DNA from: Vitis vinifera | Lineage: Eukaryota; Streptophyta; Magnoliopsida; Vitales; Vitaceae | Reading direction: 5' to 3' | NCBI RefSeq assembly: GCF_030704535.1 | Contig: NC_081818.1 | Location: 9,413,501 to 9,477,500 of the forward strand | Length of the DNA stretch: 64,000 nucleotides | Shown: positions 11,460 to 23,040 of the stretch, in pieces | How the letters are laid out: every line of letters begins with the position of its first letter | Numbering within the stretch: the first letter of the stretch is position 1 | Notes under the pieces: model-generated | What the model saw: the letters and a program-made list of their open reading frames with translations, nothing else | The model's database searches: none | What the model was told of the DNA's origin: nothing | Program-made: the position numbers and the translations under genes

Positions 11460-12350
11460 GGAGGCAACCGGTTGAGGAAATTCCTCAACCGGTTGAGGCA
11501 TTTTTTACCAGTGGCTACCGGATGAGGATTTTCCTCAACCGGTTGAGAAAATTCCTCAACCGGTAGGTACTGGTTAAACAAATCCTCAACCGGTTGAGCA
11601 AATGGCCATCAACCGATTGAGGATTTTTGTGACCAGTGGCTACCGGTTGAGAAATTTTCTCAACCGGTCGAGGAAATTCCTCATCCGGTAGCCACTGGAA
11701 AAAATGCCTCAACCGGTTGATGGCCATTTGCTCAACCGATTGAGGATTTGTTTAACCAGTACCTACCGGATGAGGATTTTACTCAATCGATTGAGAAAAT
11801 TCCTCAACCGATAGGTACTGGTTAAACAAATCCTCAACCGGTTAAGCAAATGGCCATCAATCGGTTGAGGATTTTTGTGACCAGTGGCTACCGGTTGAGA
11901 AAATTTCTCAACCGGTCGAGGAAAATCCTCATCCGGTAGCCACTGGTAAAAAATGCCTCGACCGGGTGCTCAACCGGTTGTGCCAATCCGGTCGACCGGT
12001 CCTAGCCGTCCTCGACCGGTTTAAGTTGGCTAACAATATACGCAACCGGTTGAGCAAATTCCTCAACCAGTTGATGCCCATCTTCACCCGGTTGCCACTA
12101 GTTAAAAAAACATGAACCGATTGAGCAAATTCCTCAACCAATTTGCTATATTTGTCAAACAGTTCCCACTGGTCAAATCATTCGTCAACCGGTTGAGACA
12201 ATTTCTTCATTGATCAACCACTATCCACAACTGAAAATATGAGAAATGTTCTCAACCGGTACGAATAATGCGTATGCCTATGAAAAATGGACATAGATAA
12301 ATCGTTGGACTGGTTCTTATCGGTTGAACGGCATTCGTCAGCCAGTGTAG
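11460..12350. repeat. AACCGGTT cluster 3: array of four 68-bp near-palindromes at about 124-bp spacing
   Basis: Four hairpin-capable units lie at 11507-11574, 11632-11699, 11755-11822 and 11880-11947. Each starts ACCAGT(G/A)(G/C)CTACCGG and ends in its inverted complement, with a CTCAACCGGTTGAG-like palindrome at the centre. Spacers of about 57 bp themselves hold two inverted CTCAACCGGTTGAG-type elements around ATGGCCAT. Further palindromes continue, less regularly, to about 12350. The array lies between the 3' ends of the convergent transposase and protease genes. Confidence 0.9.
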
Positions 12351-12622
12351 TAATGTACTAACTATATATTGTTAGTATAGATAAATGAATATTTACAGAT
12401 CTGATTAGGTTAAAGATCGTACAAAATCACACATGTCGAACATGAATGATACCAATATATTACAATTTCATTTTGACGACCATATTGAAAGAAGAGTATT
12501 TGGATATTGAAATAAAATGGACTTAATCATTAATAATGTATGGTCATCGAAGCTCACAACTTCCCAATAAACATGACGATATGTGGATATGGAAATGATA
12601 AATATTTGAAAAATTAAAAATA
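12351..12622. other. 3' flank of the Ulp1-like gene
   Basis: AT-rich; no feature seen other than the fading end of the palindrome cluster. Confidence 0.3.
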
Positions 12623-15600
12623 TCATAATAATAATTTTTTCATTGCTCGTGTCGACGTCTTTGTACAAACAATAGCCACAATGGTTTGTTTTTCTCTATT
12701 TCCCTCGTGTAAAACTAAATCACATGCTATTTCTCGACGTATTTTCATAGAATTACAAAAGTCGGAGCTCGTCATCGGATCACCATTTTTGAATCTCTGC
12801 ATATGTCTAATGACATGCACTCCACAGTCCCACCTAAGAAAGAGAAAAGAAAAGCAAAACAACTTATTCAATGGTTGTCTAATTATACCTCAGGAAAAGA
12901 ATAGTAATGTGAGTTATGTATTCATACTAACCCATTCTCTTGGGTCGGAATCGAAGGAGCCCAATCAATGGAGAATTGGAAGACATCTTTCCCTATGTCA
13001 GATAGTTTGAAGAACGTTTGACAAAATTCAACCTAATTTATTATGAAAGTGTTAATAAATATGGAAGAGGAAAAAATAGAATAGAAGAAAAATATAAACA
13101 TGAAAGCATACCACTGTTTTGACACTCTGAAACCGGAACTTGTCTCGATTCTTCGATTGTAATGAGTCCAAAATTTGGGTATGAGAGTTTTTGAAGTCAA
13201 TGACGCACAGATACCAATGACCAGGGCATTCGTCATGCATTGGAATAAATAGCTGTAAAGTTAGAAAAACAATATATATGAGTTGGGGCAAAAAAAATCT
13301 ACTATATTATAGGTGAAAACAATATCTATTCTAAATTTCATATATGCAATTAAACATTAGAAATAATTACTAACCTTCTCGCAATCATCCAATTCACTAA
13401 TGTACTTACTAACGATGGATGTTTTTCTATCGAAAAAAGGATGAGGACTCCCGCACAAAATCATTTGCTAAAAAGAAAACATAATACGAACATTACTATA
13501 TTGTACTTAATATGTAAGTAAACAACAAGAGAAATATGAGCTTACTGAAAATGTCGTGGGAAGATAGCATCTTATACTTCGTATGCCTATGAATTGTCTT
13601 TCAAAATAATTTAGCTTTGAGGCTTCTAAATTTATTACCTGTTGTTGAACAATAACTTCAATAAATTTATTTAACTAATATAGGATGCATTTGATATAAA
13701 TGAAGTAGGTACTTACAACATCCATCAAATTTTGTCTAGGACGTAAGCATGCAAAATCTCCACGAACTCCATGTTCATGACCAAAGTCAACAAGAAGCTC
13801 ACTAAAATAATAATATGTTCAAACAAACTTCAGTAAATTGGAAGCATATGAAGGCAAAAATTGTAACAACACATCTATGAATGTTTTAGACGCGACAAAC
13901 CTTTTTGACAACGCTTTATTGAAAACATAATCAGCGACAAGAGATTGAAGTACATTGAATGATTGAGTATCCACCACGTCTTCACGAATGGACATGGGGA
14001 TTGACTAATTCGAAAACAAGACATAATTATTAACTACATATGTTAAGTATCAAAAAATAAGAACAATGATATTAAACTATTTGTATTATACCTCTGATGC
14101 TTCACGTTTTACCATCTTCCTTGATTTCTGTACAAACGGGGAGACCTTGAATTTACTTGGTTTCCTCTCCCTTGATGAACGTGTTTTCATGACATGATTA
14201 GGATAACCACATAGTGCTCGTAATGGTTCCTAATATGGAAAATATCAGTAATATACATCTATTTACTATGTAATGGTTAAGTAGTTGTAAAGAAAATAAT
14301 TTTTTCTTTTATATGATACATACCTTTCCATAATCTCTTCTACTCCTTTTTATTGGAGGTGGTAAGATATTTTCATTTTTGTCTGGAATGATATGCACTT
14401 CAATTGATGTAGCACATGCATCTTCATTCTTTTCATTAAAGTCCTCAGTGCATAACTTCTCATTTGACAAAGTGTGAAGATAATGTTCATTCACATTCAT
14501 ATTGTTCGTATCTTCCAAACTTCTCTCGCATGAGAGCATGTCATTCTTCGTTCCTTCCTCGTGCATTCTCAAAGGTTTTCCGCTTGACCTAAGGAAGAGA
14601 CCTTTCACTTGAGTATAATTCTCCTCAAATTTAGCCAAAATTTTATCACAACTACTACTACTTGCACCATAAGCCATATCAAGTAGATGTGTCTTTAATT
14701 GTTGAAAGGTTTTATCCATCTCCATTAACTTCCCACCATCAACCTAGTGATATATACGAACATGATTAATAACATCATAATACAAAGGTTCAATGCTAAT
14801 ATAGATAGTCACGATGAATATTGTAAAACACTTACTCGTTTAATAACATCTTTGTTTAGATTGGATACAAATTTCTCATCGTCCTCATTCTCACTTGCCA
14901 TTGTCGTTGCATTTCCATCAACGCAATCCCTTATCTCATTTTCTATCACCCATATTTTGAGCTACAATATATTCATCAAAATATAATACATATCAGATTT
15001 TAAATCACTAAAAACTTAAATCAATAGTAAACGACTTTCAAAACTATAACTTACATCCTCATTTGCATATCCACCAAGTTTTTTCAATCTTCGTTTCCTG
15101 TCCAATACTTCATCATCTCTCCAAGCAGTAATCCGAGGAGAAGGTCGAGTATATAGCGGTAGGAATTTCTCTTCAAAGGATATATGCTCGTGGTAGAATA
15201 ACTACGAGTATATTTGACATAGATATATAGTTAGTTCATAAATTATATTAAAACAAAATCGTATTTCACTATGATGTAAATTAATTACCATTAAAAACAA
15301 TAAGCAACCGCAAACCCCACTTTGTTGTTTCTTCTTAAACTCTTCAATCCCGTGCACAAGATAGGACAACACAAATTCTGCCCAATTCATCTTCTTTATT
15401 GAATCGATGTCTTCCACAATATGTAAGAAAGAGCGATTCACAAAAAGCTTCATTGTTGGGCACAATAATGCACCCAACACAAATAATACAAAACGAACTT
15501 TAAAATCGTTTCCACCCTCTTTATCCTCCCTAATTTGATTTTCTAACATCACTAATGGCAATCGCCCTTTTTTATCACAATATTTTTTACATAAATCATT

Positions 15601-16407
15601 CTTATGACCAACATCTTTGTTCATGCCAATCTTTAACCCTCTTGCCCTCAATCCCATAATAAATTCAACATCAATGGGGGATAATTTGATACAAGTATTA
15701 TACAACTGTAACATATAAGTGTTCGGATTAAAACTATTTATCAACCAAAGACATAACCCATGATCTATTTTCCTACATCGAAGTTGCAAGAGGCTACCAA
15801 ATCCTATTTCTTCTATGGCCGCCTTTTGCTTTGGTTCTAAATTTTCAATCACTCTAATAACTCGCTTGGGGGAGCATCGAGTCTGAAGATATAACTGAAA
15901 AGATACACAAACATCAAACATGTTTACATTAATATAATTTCCAACAAATACATAAGTAAAGAAATTAAATATTCATTACAAATAAAAATTACCTTCAGAA
16001 CCACACCCTTTTGAAGTGAATATTGTTTTGAACTTTCTTTGGACTTTGCCATGAAATTTTCTTTTTCTACTTTTGAAAGTGCATTCTACTTCTTGCCCAA
16101 TTTTTTCCTCAACTACAGTAATTGGTCACATAATTTAAATTCTAATGTTAAAATGTAATTATATTAGACGTAGCAAAATTACTCCTTACATCATCATTTA
16201 TCTTCACTCCTTTGTCCTTCTCTTTCATCATGGCTAATTGATCGTTACTACAAAACAATTTCAAACAAATTTAACAATAACAACCACAAAAAATAAATTA
16301 AAAAACATATTATTTTACACATTTCTATTTTCCCTTACTAGTAATGTATCCAAGCGCCGATAGGCCTCTTTGGATTTCTAATAACTTCAAGACCATCGCA
16401 TTCGCTC
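12623..16407 (-). CDS. Ulp1/SENP-type (C48) cysteine protease, transposon-associated ULP-like gene
   Basis: Exons inferred from splice sites: 16407-16339, 16247-16190, 16107-15993, 15894-15289, 15201-15055, 14961-14836, 14743-14324, 14229-14092, 14004-13901, 13801-13717, 13638-13546, 13467-13375, 13252-13112, 13032-12932 and 12833-12623. From 15894 to the stop every junction is in phase (754 residues). The big exon (IEEIGFGSLLQLRCRK, then LCLWLINSFNP) is the N-terminal region common in plant Ulp1-family transposon proteins. The protease part shows the triad His (CPGHWYLCVIDF), Asp (QILDSLQ) and Cys (WDCGVHVIRHM). Ulp1 enzymes process or remove SUMO; this subfamily is carried by Mutator-like elements such as Kaonashi. 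The first coding exon is not found, and the junction 15993/15894 does not fit in phase, so either another splice site or one break lies there. Confidence 0.85.
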
Positions 16408-16780
16408 CTAAAAATTAAATCAAAGCATTTAAGTCAATTTTTATAATATGATTTCAAATATAATAAATCAAACATACTTTCACCACCACATTATCTCAAC
16501 ATAAGTTTTTTTTCACATTTCAATAAATTTTATTTTTATATCTTACTACAACCAACCAAATGCCAATTAAAATACAAATACCATTACAACTACAACATCC
16601 TCCCTAAATATCTTTACATTTAAAATGATGACAAAATTAACATACAAATTTTTTTCAATGTTCAATAATCTAACCACACTCTTTTTCTATAATGTAATCA
16701 ATCCATAAATCTAACAAAAAACATGAAATATAATGGACACAATATTGTAAAACACATAATTACTACTCACATTTTTTTCC

Positions 16781-16790
16781 CTTTATATAG
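16781..16790 (-). promoter_or_regulatory. Candidate TATA box of the Ulp1-like gene
   Basis: The minus strand reads CTATATAAAG, a good plant TATA box, about 375 bp upstream of the first recognised exon and followed by a purine-rich leader. No other core promoter motif was found between it and the gene. Inferred from motif and position only. Confidence 0.35.
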
Positions 16791-17129
16791 AACTCGCCAA
16801 ATAATTAGGATACAAGCGCCTTTTGAGTAACAAACAATTGTGTCTTTCTCAGCTTTCTTTTCCTTAGTACTACACGTCCTCTTCTTCTTCTTCCAGCTAC
16901 GTCTTCAATTCGGGTTTTTAAACCATTAAATTTAGAACCTGAAAACACCCCCTTACACCTCTTAAACAAAATATAAAATATGAAGAAAACACAAGGGTTA
17001 TGAAGATTCCACTAAAATTCTCCATGTGAAAGAACAGAAATTCTCCTTGTGAAAAAATGCAGGGGTAGGGGGGAGAGAAAGCAAAAATTCAGAAAATTTA
17101 CATAAAATCTTCGAGAAGAATAATCTAGC

Positions 17130-17450
17130 AGAAAAAATAGCTGACCTGGACATCGGGAGAAATGAAGTCTAAGACTCGGATCTTGGCACCGACCTCGCCC
17201 ACAATCCTGAGCTCGCGGTCCTTGAGGGAGACTTCTTTGATGAGGTCAAGACGTTGACTTGGAGGAGGTTGGCCCGGTTCACGCCAATGGTGGTCTCCAC
17301 CCACCTGTGAAGACGTCTTTGATCCCGGCTGACGGCGAAGGTGGTCTCCACCTAGCTGTGGAGACGTCTTTGATAAGGTCTGCGACGTCGGCCTCGAAGA
17401 GGTTGGCTCGGTTGAAGCCGACCGTGGTCTTCACCCAGCTGTGGACAATC
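17130..17450 (-). pseudogene. GC-rich captured gene fragment with internal tandem duplication (unidentified)
   Basis: On the minus strand two segments are homologous: 17445-17361 (VKTTVGFNRANLFEADV) and 17310-17222 (VETTIGVNRANLLQVNV). A third partial copy lies between them. The lower copy continues in another frame as LKDRELRIVGEVGAKIRVLD and FISPDVQ, ending at a possible gtcagc donor near 17146. GC content is far above the surroundings, and a C-rich leader-like stretch (17750-17450 on the minus strand) precedes it. It looks like a piece of a host gene captured and partly duplicated, as in Pack-MULEs. I do not recognise the parent gene. Confidence 0.45.
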
Positions 17451-17489
17451 ACTGGAGAGAAAAATGGGAAAAGGGAGAGAAAACAAAGA

Positions 17490-17680
17490 TGACAGGGGGA
17501 AATGGGTGAGCTATGGAGGAAGTCGGCAAACAAAGATGAGGAAGTCGGCAAATGGGTGAGCTGAGGAAGTCGGCTATGGAGGATGCGCGAGACACCCAGC
17601 TATGGAGGGGCGGGAAACGGGTGAGCTGAGGAAGTTGGCTTATGGAGGATGCGTGAGATGGAGGGGAAGAGAGCAAGACA
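17490..17680. repeat. Short degenerate repeats (GAGGAAGTCGGC / GGGTGAGCT)
   Basis: The phrases gaggaagtcggcaaa, gggtgagct and atggaggatgcg(c/t)gaga recur several times in about 190 bp. They form an irregular minisatellite upstream of the captured gene fragment. Confidence 0.55.
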
Positions 17681-17929
17681 GCAAATTAGGGGGGAAAAAG
17701 GGGAAAATGATGCCGAATAGGGGAGAGAACGGGAGGGGAAGGTACCCGGGAGAATTTTTTTTGAAAATTTTTTTTTCTTTTTCATTTTGGATGGCTGAGA
17801 TTTAATCATTTTCATCCAATGGATGGAAAAAAATGGAGGCATGGTACCGAAGGAGGTATTGTAGACTTTTCCTATATTTGGATGACTGGAGTGATAATAA
17901 GAATGGAAAGAAAATCCATTAGGAGACAT

Positions 17930-18500
17930 TTTAATTTATTTGATGCAATTTATTTTTAAAAATATTTTTCAAAAAATAAAATTTTTTAATTTGATTTTAT
18001 AAAAAAAATTACAAATTTAATTTATATAATATAAACTAAATTTCATTGAAATATTATTAAAAATAATTTTTCAATTACTAATAAATTAAAAAAGTCAATC
18101 ATTTTTAATAAAATATGAATAGTAATACTATAATAAAATAGTAAATTATATATATTTTTTATAAATATTCTAAAAATATGAATATTAACATTTATCAATT
18201 TTGTTAAAAATGAATAATAATAAATTAAAAATAATTATTATTAATACTATTTTATTTGAAATGAAATTAAAAATAAATAAACTTTTTAAGATATAAATGA
18301 TTCAAGTTGTTTATTACTTGTACAAGTCTTGTAATTAATTCAGGATAAAGTGTTTGAACATTTTTATTTAGTCTATAATTAATTAATTAATTTTTTGAAT
18401 TCTAAATAATTCTTATTCCTAATTTAATTTAAGATTTATTTATCTAACTAGAAAACTCAAAAAATATAATTGTATGTATAAAAGAACAATAAAGTTGCAA

Positions 18501-18540
<40 letters not shown>

Positions 18541-20400
18541 TAGTTTTTATCTACTATTTTTTTAGAGAGTACATATATTTTTTAAGTTTTAAATTATTTT
18601 AAAATTTTATTAAACTCATTAATAAATTCAATATAAAGTGTCGCTAAATTTGAAATTCATTTATATAGGGAGAAGGTAAAAAAAAATGGTTCTTTATATA
18701 GAAGAAAAATAATAGAGTCATTTTATACTAATTTTTATTTATAAATTTCTAATATATTATTGTATCACTATTTGATTTTTAAATTATTTTTCAAAACTAC
18801 TAGATTTATTAGTAAATCCAAGGTTTCTTTTACTTAATTTGGAATATATTTAGTTAATAAAAATTATAATTATATATGAAGAAAAAATTAGTAAAATCAT
18901 TCAAAATGAATTTGGGTTTGTGAATTTTTAGTGTTAATTTAATTAATTTTGAGTTTTTTGATTTTCTAATACTAATTCAATCAGTTTTTGAGTTACGAAT
19001 AATTTTTAAAAATGAATCTTTTTTGAATTAAGAGTTGATTAATTTGGAGTTTATTTGTTTCATAAAAATTTTTAGAGAATTTAAAAGAAAATTCATAAAA
19101 ATGGATATAATTTAAAAGAAGATAGTATTTTAAGATTTTTTTTGTTTTGATATGGGGTGATAGAGAGGATGAAAAAAAAAAAAAACAAAGACATCATGTT
19201 TTACTCTTTCTAATTTTGTTGTTTTTATTTTTTTTCTTATTTCTTTGTATATTTCTTTTAAATTAATAAAAATAACTTTTACTTGTTTCCTTTTTTTTTT
19301 CTATTTCATTTTATTTTTAAAAATTATTACTAAAAGATAATAACCAAACCGTGTTATAAATTTTAAAAATAATTTGTTGTTTTTAAAAATAGAACATTGT
19401 TTTTAAATTACATCCTCAAATAAGATTTTATCATTTAGCAAAAAAGAAAAAAAACTCTCAAAAAAGATGTTTTTATAAAATGAAAATAAAAAATTATTTT
19501 AAAATATGTGTAATTTGAGAATTTTTTAAAAATGAAAATAAAAAATATTTTGAATCATATGTATGTATATTATTGTCAATTTATTTTTGTATTCTCATTT
19601 CCATTATTGCTAACATTAAAATTGAAACAAATAGTCATTCTAATATTATATTATTCATTGCATTTAAATACAAAAAATTAAAATCATCAAATTCATTTCT
19701 ATTTAAAAAGATATATGAATGAAAACAAAATGGAAATATCCATTTCCATATATAAAATATAATCGGTTTCCTCATTAGAGCTTGAAAAGGAACTCCCAAA
19801 AAAATGATCATTTTCACTCTCATATTAAAAATAATTGTTAAATATTTGATTATTTAAAAATAGATATTCTAATTAAATAATTTTACATTTGAAGATCTAT
19901 CCTTGACAAAAATATCTAAATGTACAATAAATATTTTCAAATTTTAAAATAATTTCATAATTAAAATTAATAATTTTTCTTTAATACAAGCTCCTCATAT
20001 TCACTTTTCAAGGGATTCCATTTCTCATCAAGTTTATAACGGATTTGATAATAATTTTAAGAAGTATTTTATATATAAAAAACAAAATTTTGAAGTGATT
20101 CCTAAAATCACAATCAAACTTACTCTTACGAAACTCATCTTATCGGTATCAAGATGATACTTTTATTTTAATGGTGATTCAGATTGCTATAACAACAATC
20201 CCAAAGGGCCTAAAGAGCAAGAGAAGAACGAAGAAGCCGAGGAATGAAAAATCAATGTTGTTTGATTTAATAAAGCCCTTGGGGTGGGAATGGCTGTGAA
20301 GTCCATCTGTACTGTTGGGTTATTAGCTGAACCAAAGCAAGTCTCGTAAGCCCATTATCAGTGTCAACTCCGATTTCCTCTGTGTTTTTTGACGGCAAGC
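17930..20400. other. AT-rich intergenic DNA with an (AT)n microsatellite
   Basis: Very AT-rich with only spurious short ORFs. An uninterrupted AT dinucleotide run of about 33 bp occupies about 18504-18536. No conserved coding or terminal-repeat signal seen. Confidence 0.6.
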
Positions 20401-20748
20401 TACCAACAAAGTCATGTATTAAAATACCGGATTAGCTTAGAAAATTGGTTCTCAATGTTGACCCCTCTTTCCTTCTCTTTTTCTTTACTAGCCCAAGTGA
20501 GATTGTGATTTGCATTTTCGTTTAGCTGGTGAGTCTCTCTGTATTCTGTCCTCATCTGCTTCCTGCAATCTTTCATGTCCTTGTTTTCATTTCTCACCTC
20601 CAATCCATTGGCTACCATTCTCTTCTTTATTTGTAGCTGCTGTTGCTACTGCTACTGTTGTTGTTGTTTTCTTTTGTTTTTTTAGTTTCTGCTTTTGGTT
20701 TGCATTTATTATCCCCACCAAAAAAAGAAAAAAAAAAACAAATTGGAA

Positions 20749-23040
20749 ATGGCAGAAATAGCTATTGCGATTGCAGCAAAAGTTGTTGAATATTTAGTTG
20801 CTCCAATTGGACGTCCATTTGGGTATCTGTTCAACTACTGTAGCAACATTGATAATCTCGTCCACCAAGTTGAGAAGCTGGGGGATGCCAGGGCTGGGCT
20901 GCAGCTTCCGTGGATGAAGGTATCAGGAACGGGGATGAAATCGAAGCTGATGTTGACAAGTGGCTTATAGGCGCAAATGGGTTCATGGAAGAGGCTGGGA
21001 ATTCCTTTTGGAGATGACCATAAGGGGTGTAAAATTGTGTTGACTTCTAGAAATAAACATGTATTGTCCAATGAGATGGGTACCCAGAAGGATATGCCTG
21101 TTTTACATTTACCAGAAAAAGAAGCATTAGTTTTATTTAAGAAGATAGTGGGTGATTCCATTGACAATGCGGATTTTCAGGCTATAGTAATCAATGTGGC
21201 AAAGGAATGTGCAGGTTTGCCAATTGCACTTGTAACAGTTTGCAAAGGCTCTTAAAAATAAGAGTGTGTCTATATGGAAGGATGCTTTACAACAGTTAAA
21301 AAGGTCTATGCCAACAAACATAAGAGGAATGGATGTGATGGTGTACTCAAGTCTGGAGTTGAGCTACAGACATTTACATGGTGATGAAGTTAAGTCATTA
21401 TTCTTGCTTTGTGGTTTAATGGATAATGATATTTTTATAGATGACTTGTTGAAATATGTTACGGGTCTACGATTGTTTCAAGGAACCGATACATTGGAAG
21501 AAACAAGAAACAGAATTGAGACATGGTTGACAACCTCAAAGCCTCAAATTTGTTACTAGAAACCGGTGACAATGCATTTGTGAGAATGCATGATGTTGTT
21601 TGTGATGTTGCCTTAGCAATTGCATCCAAGGATCATGTGTTTTCATTGAGAGAAGGTGTTGGATTGGAAGAATGGCCAAAGCTGGATGAACTCCAAAGCT
21701 GCAGCAAGATCTCTTTGGCCTACGATGATATCCGCAAACTTCCTGAAGGATTGGTATGTCCAGAGCTTGAACTTTTTGTGTTATATCACATCAGTGATCC
21801 CATTCTGAAAATCCCAAATACATTTTTTGAAGGGATGAAAAAGCTCAAAGTTTTAGATCTCACTAATATGCATTTTACGTCACTCCCTTCATCACTTTGC
21901 TGCCTTGCAAATCTTCGAACACTCAGTTTAGATTGGTGCATATTGGGAGATATAGCTATAATTGCAGAGCTAAAGAAATTAGAATCTCTTAGCCTTATAG
22001 GTTCTAATATTGAACAGTTGCCCAAAGAAATAGGGCAACTAATCCATCTAAGATTGTTGGATTTGAGTAATTGTTCCAAACTTCAAGTAATTCCACCAAA
22101 TATCATATCAAGCTTGTCTCAGTTAGAGTATTTGTGTATGGAAAATAGCTTTACAGGATGGGAGGTTGAAGGATCCAATGATAAAAAAACAAATGCTTGC
22201 CTTGCTGAGCTTAAATATTTGTCTCACTTGGTCACTTTAGATATAGAAGTACCAGATGCCAAGTTACTGCCAAAAGACATACTCTTTGAGAACTTGATAA
22301 GATTTAAAATACTTATCGGTGATGTCTGGAGTTGGTGTCAAAATTGTGAAACCACAGAAACACTGAAGCTCAATAAGCTCAACACAAGCCTCCATTCGAT
22401 GGATGGTATTAGTAAATTGTTGAAAAGAGTAAAAGATCTATACTTACGTGAGCTTAGTGGTGGTAATCATGTTCTTTCCGAATTAGATAGGGAAGGTTTT
22501 CCAGCATTAAAGCATTTTCATGTTGAAAGCAGTCCAGAAATTCAATATATCATGCGTTCAGTGGAACAGATTCCAGGAAATCCTGTCTTCCCTGCCTTGG
22601 AGTCATTGTATCTCACGAAGCTGATTAACTTGCACGAAGTGTGCCATGGACAACTTCCACCAGGGTCCTTTGGCTACTTAAGAATTGTAAAAGTTGATGA
22701 TTGTGATGGGATTAAGTGTCTCTTTTCAATATCTTTGGCTTGAAGCCTTCCACAACTCCAAGAAATAGAAATAAACAGATGCAGGGTTATGGATGAGATG
22801 GTTGAACAATATGGCAAAGAATTAAAATATGGGAATGATGTAGCTGATACAATTTTGTTCCCTCAATTACCATCCTTGACATTACAACATCTACCAAAGC
22901 TGCTAAACGTCTGTTCAGAAGTGAAGGTACTGCCTTCCATTTATGTAAGCATGAAAGAATTGAGGTCAACTCAAGTAAAGTCTGAGGGAATTTGTTTGGA
23001 GGGTGAACCGGGTACTCACATACTGCTTTCCAGCAAACAG
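20749..23040 (+). pseudogene. CC-NB-LRR (At4g27190/RPS5-like) pseudogene, exon 1
   Basis: Starts MAEIAIAIAAKVVEYLVAPI, the coiled-coil start of this class, and aligns along its length with the intact paralogue at 46908-44110. Breaks seen: a frameshift near 20,905, after which the frame reads SVDEGIRNGDEIEADVDKWL; a large deletion at about 20,990 that joins the end of the CC domain (GFMEEAG) to GIPFGDDHKGCKIVLTSRN, removing the P-loop and kinase-2; frameshifts near 21,245 (before ALKNKSVSIWKDAL) and 21,515 (before LVDNLKASNLLLETG); and TGA at 22741-22743. GLPIAL and MHD (VRMHDVV) motifs survive, as do many LRRs (FFEGMKKLKVLDL). The exon ends at a gtattt donor after AACAG. It cannot encode a nucleotide-binding receptor. 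Confidence 0.9.

Noticed and set aside
11515-12141. Short minus-strand ORFs with NRLR-rich sequence in cluster 3
   Set aside because: Same cause: palindromic repeats read as Asn-Arg-Leu-Arg; no conserved protein.
7396-17930. Terminal inverted repeats bounding the transposase-Ulp1 block
   Set aside because: I compared the left flank (7.4-8.1 kb) with the right flank (16.2-17.9 kb) and found no inverted match or 9-bp duplication, so no element boundary is given.
18504-18536. CRISPR-like or functional repeat at the (AT)n tract
   Set aside because: A simple dinucleotide microsatellite in plant DNA; no spacer structure.
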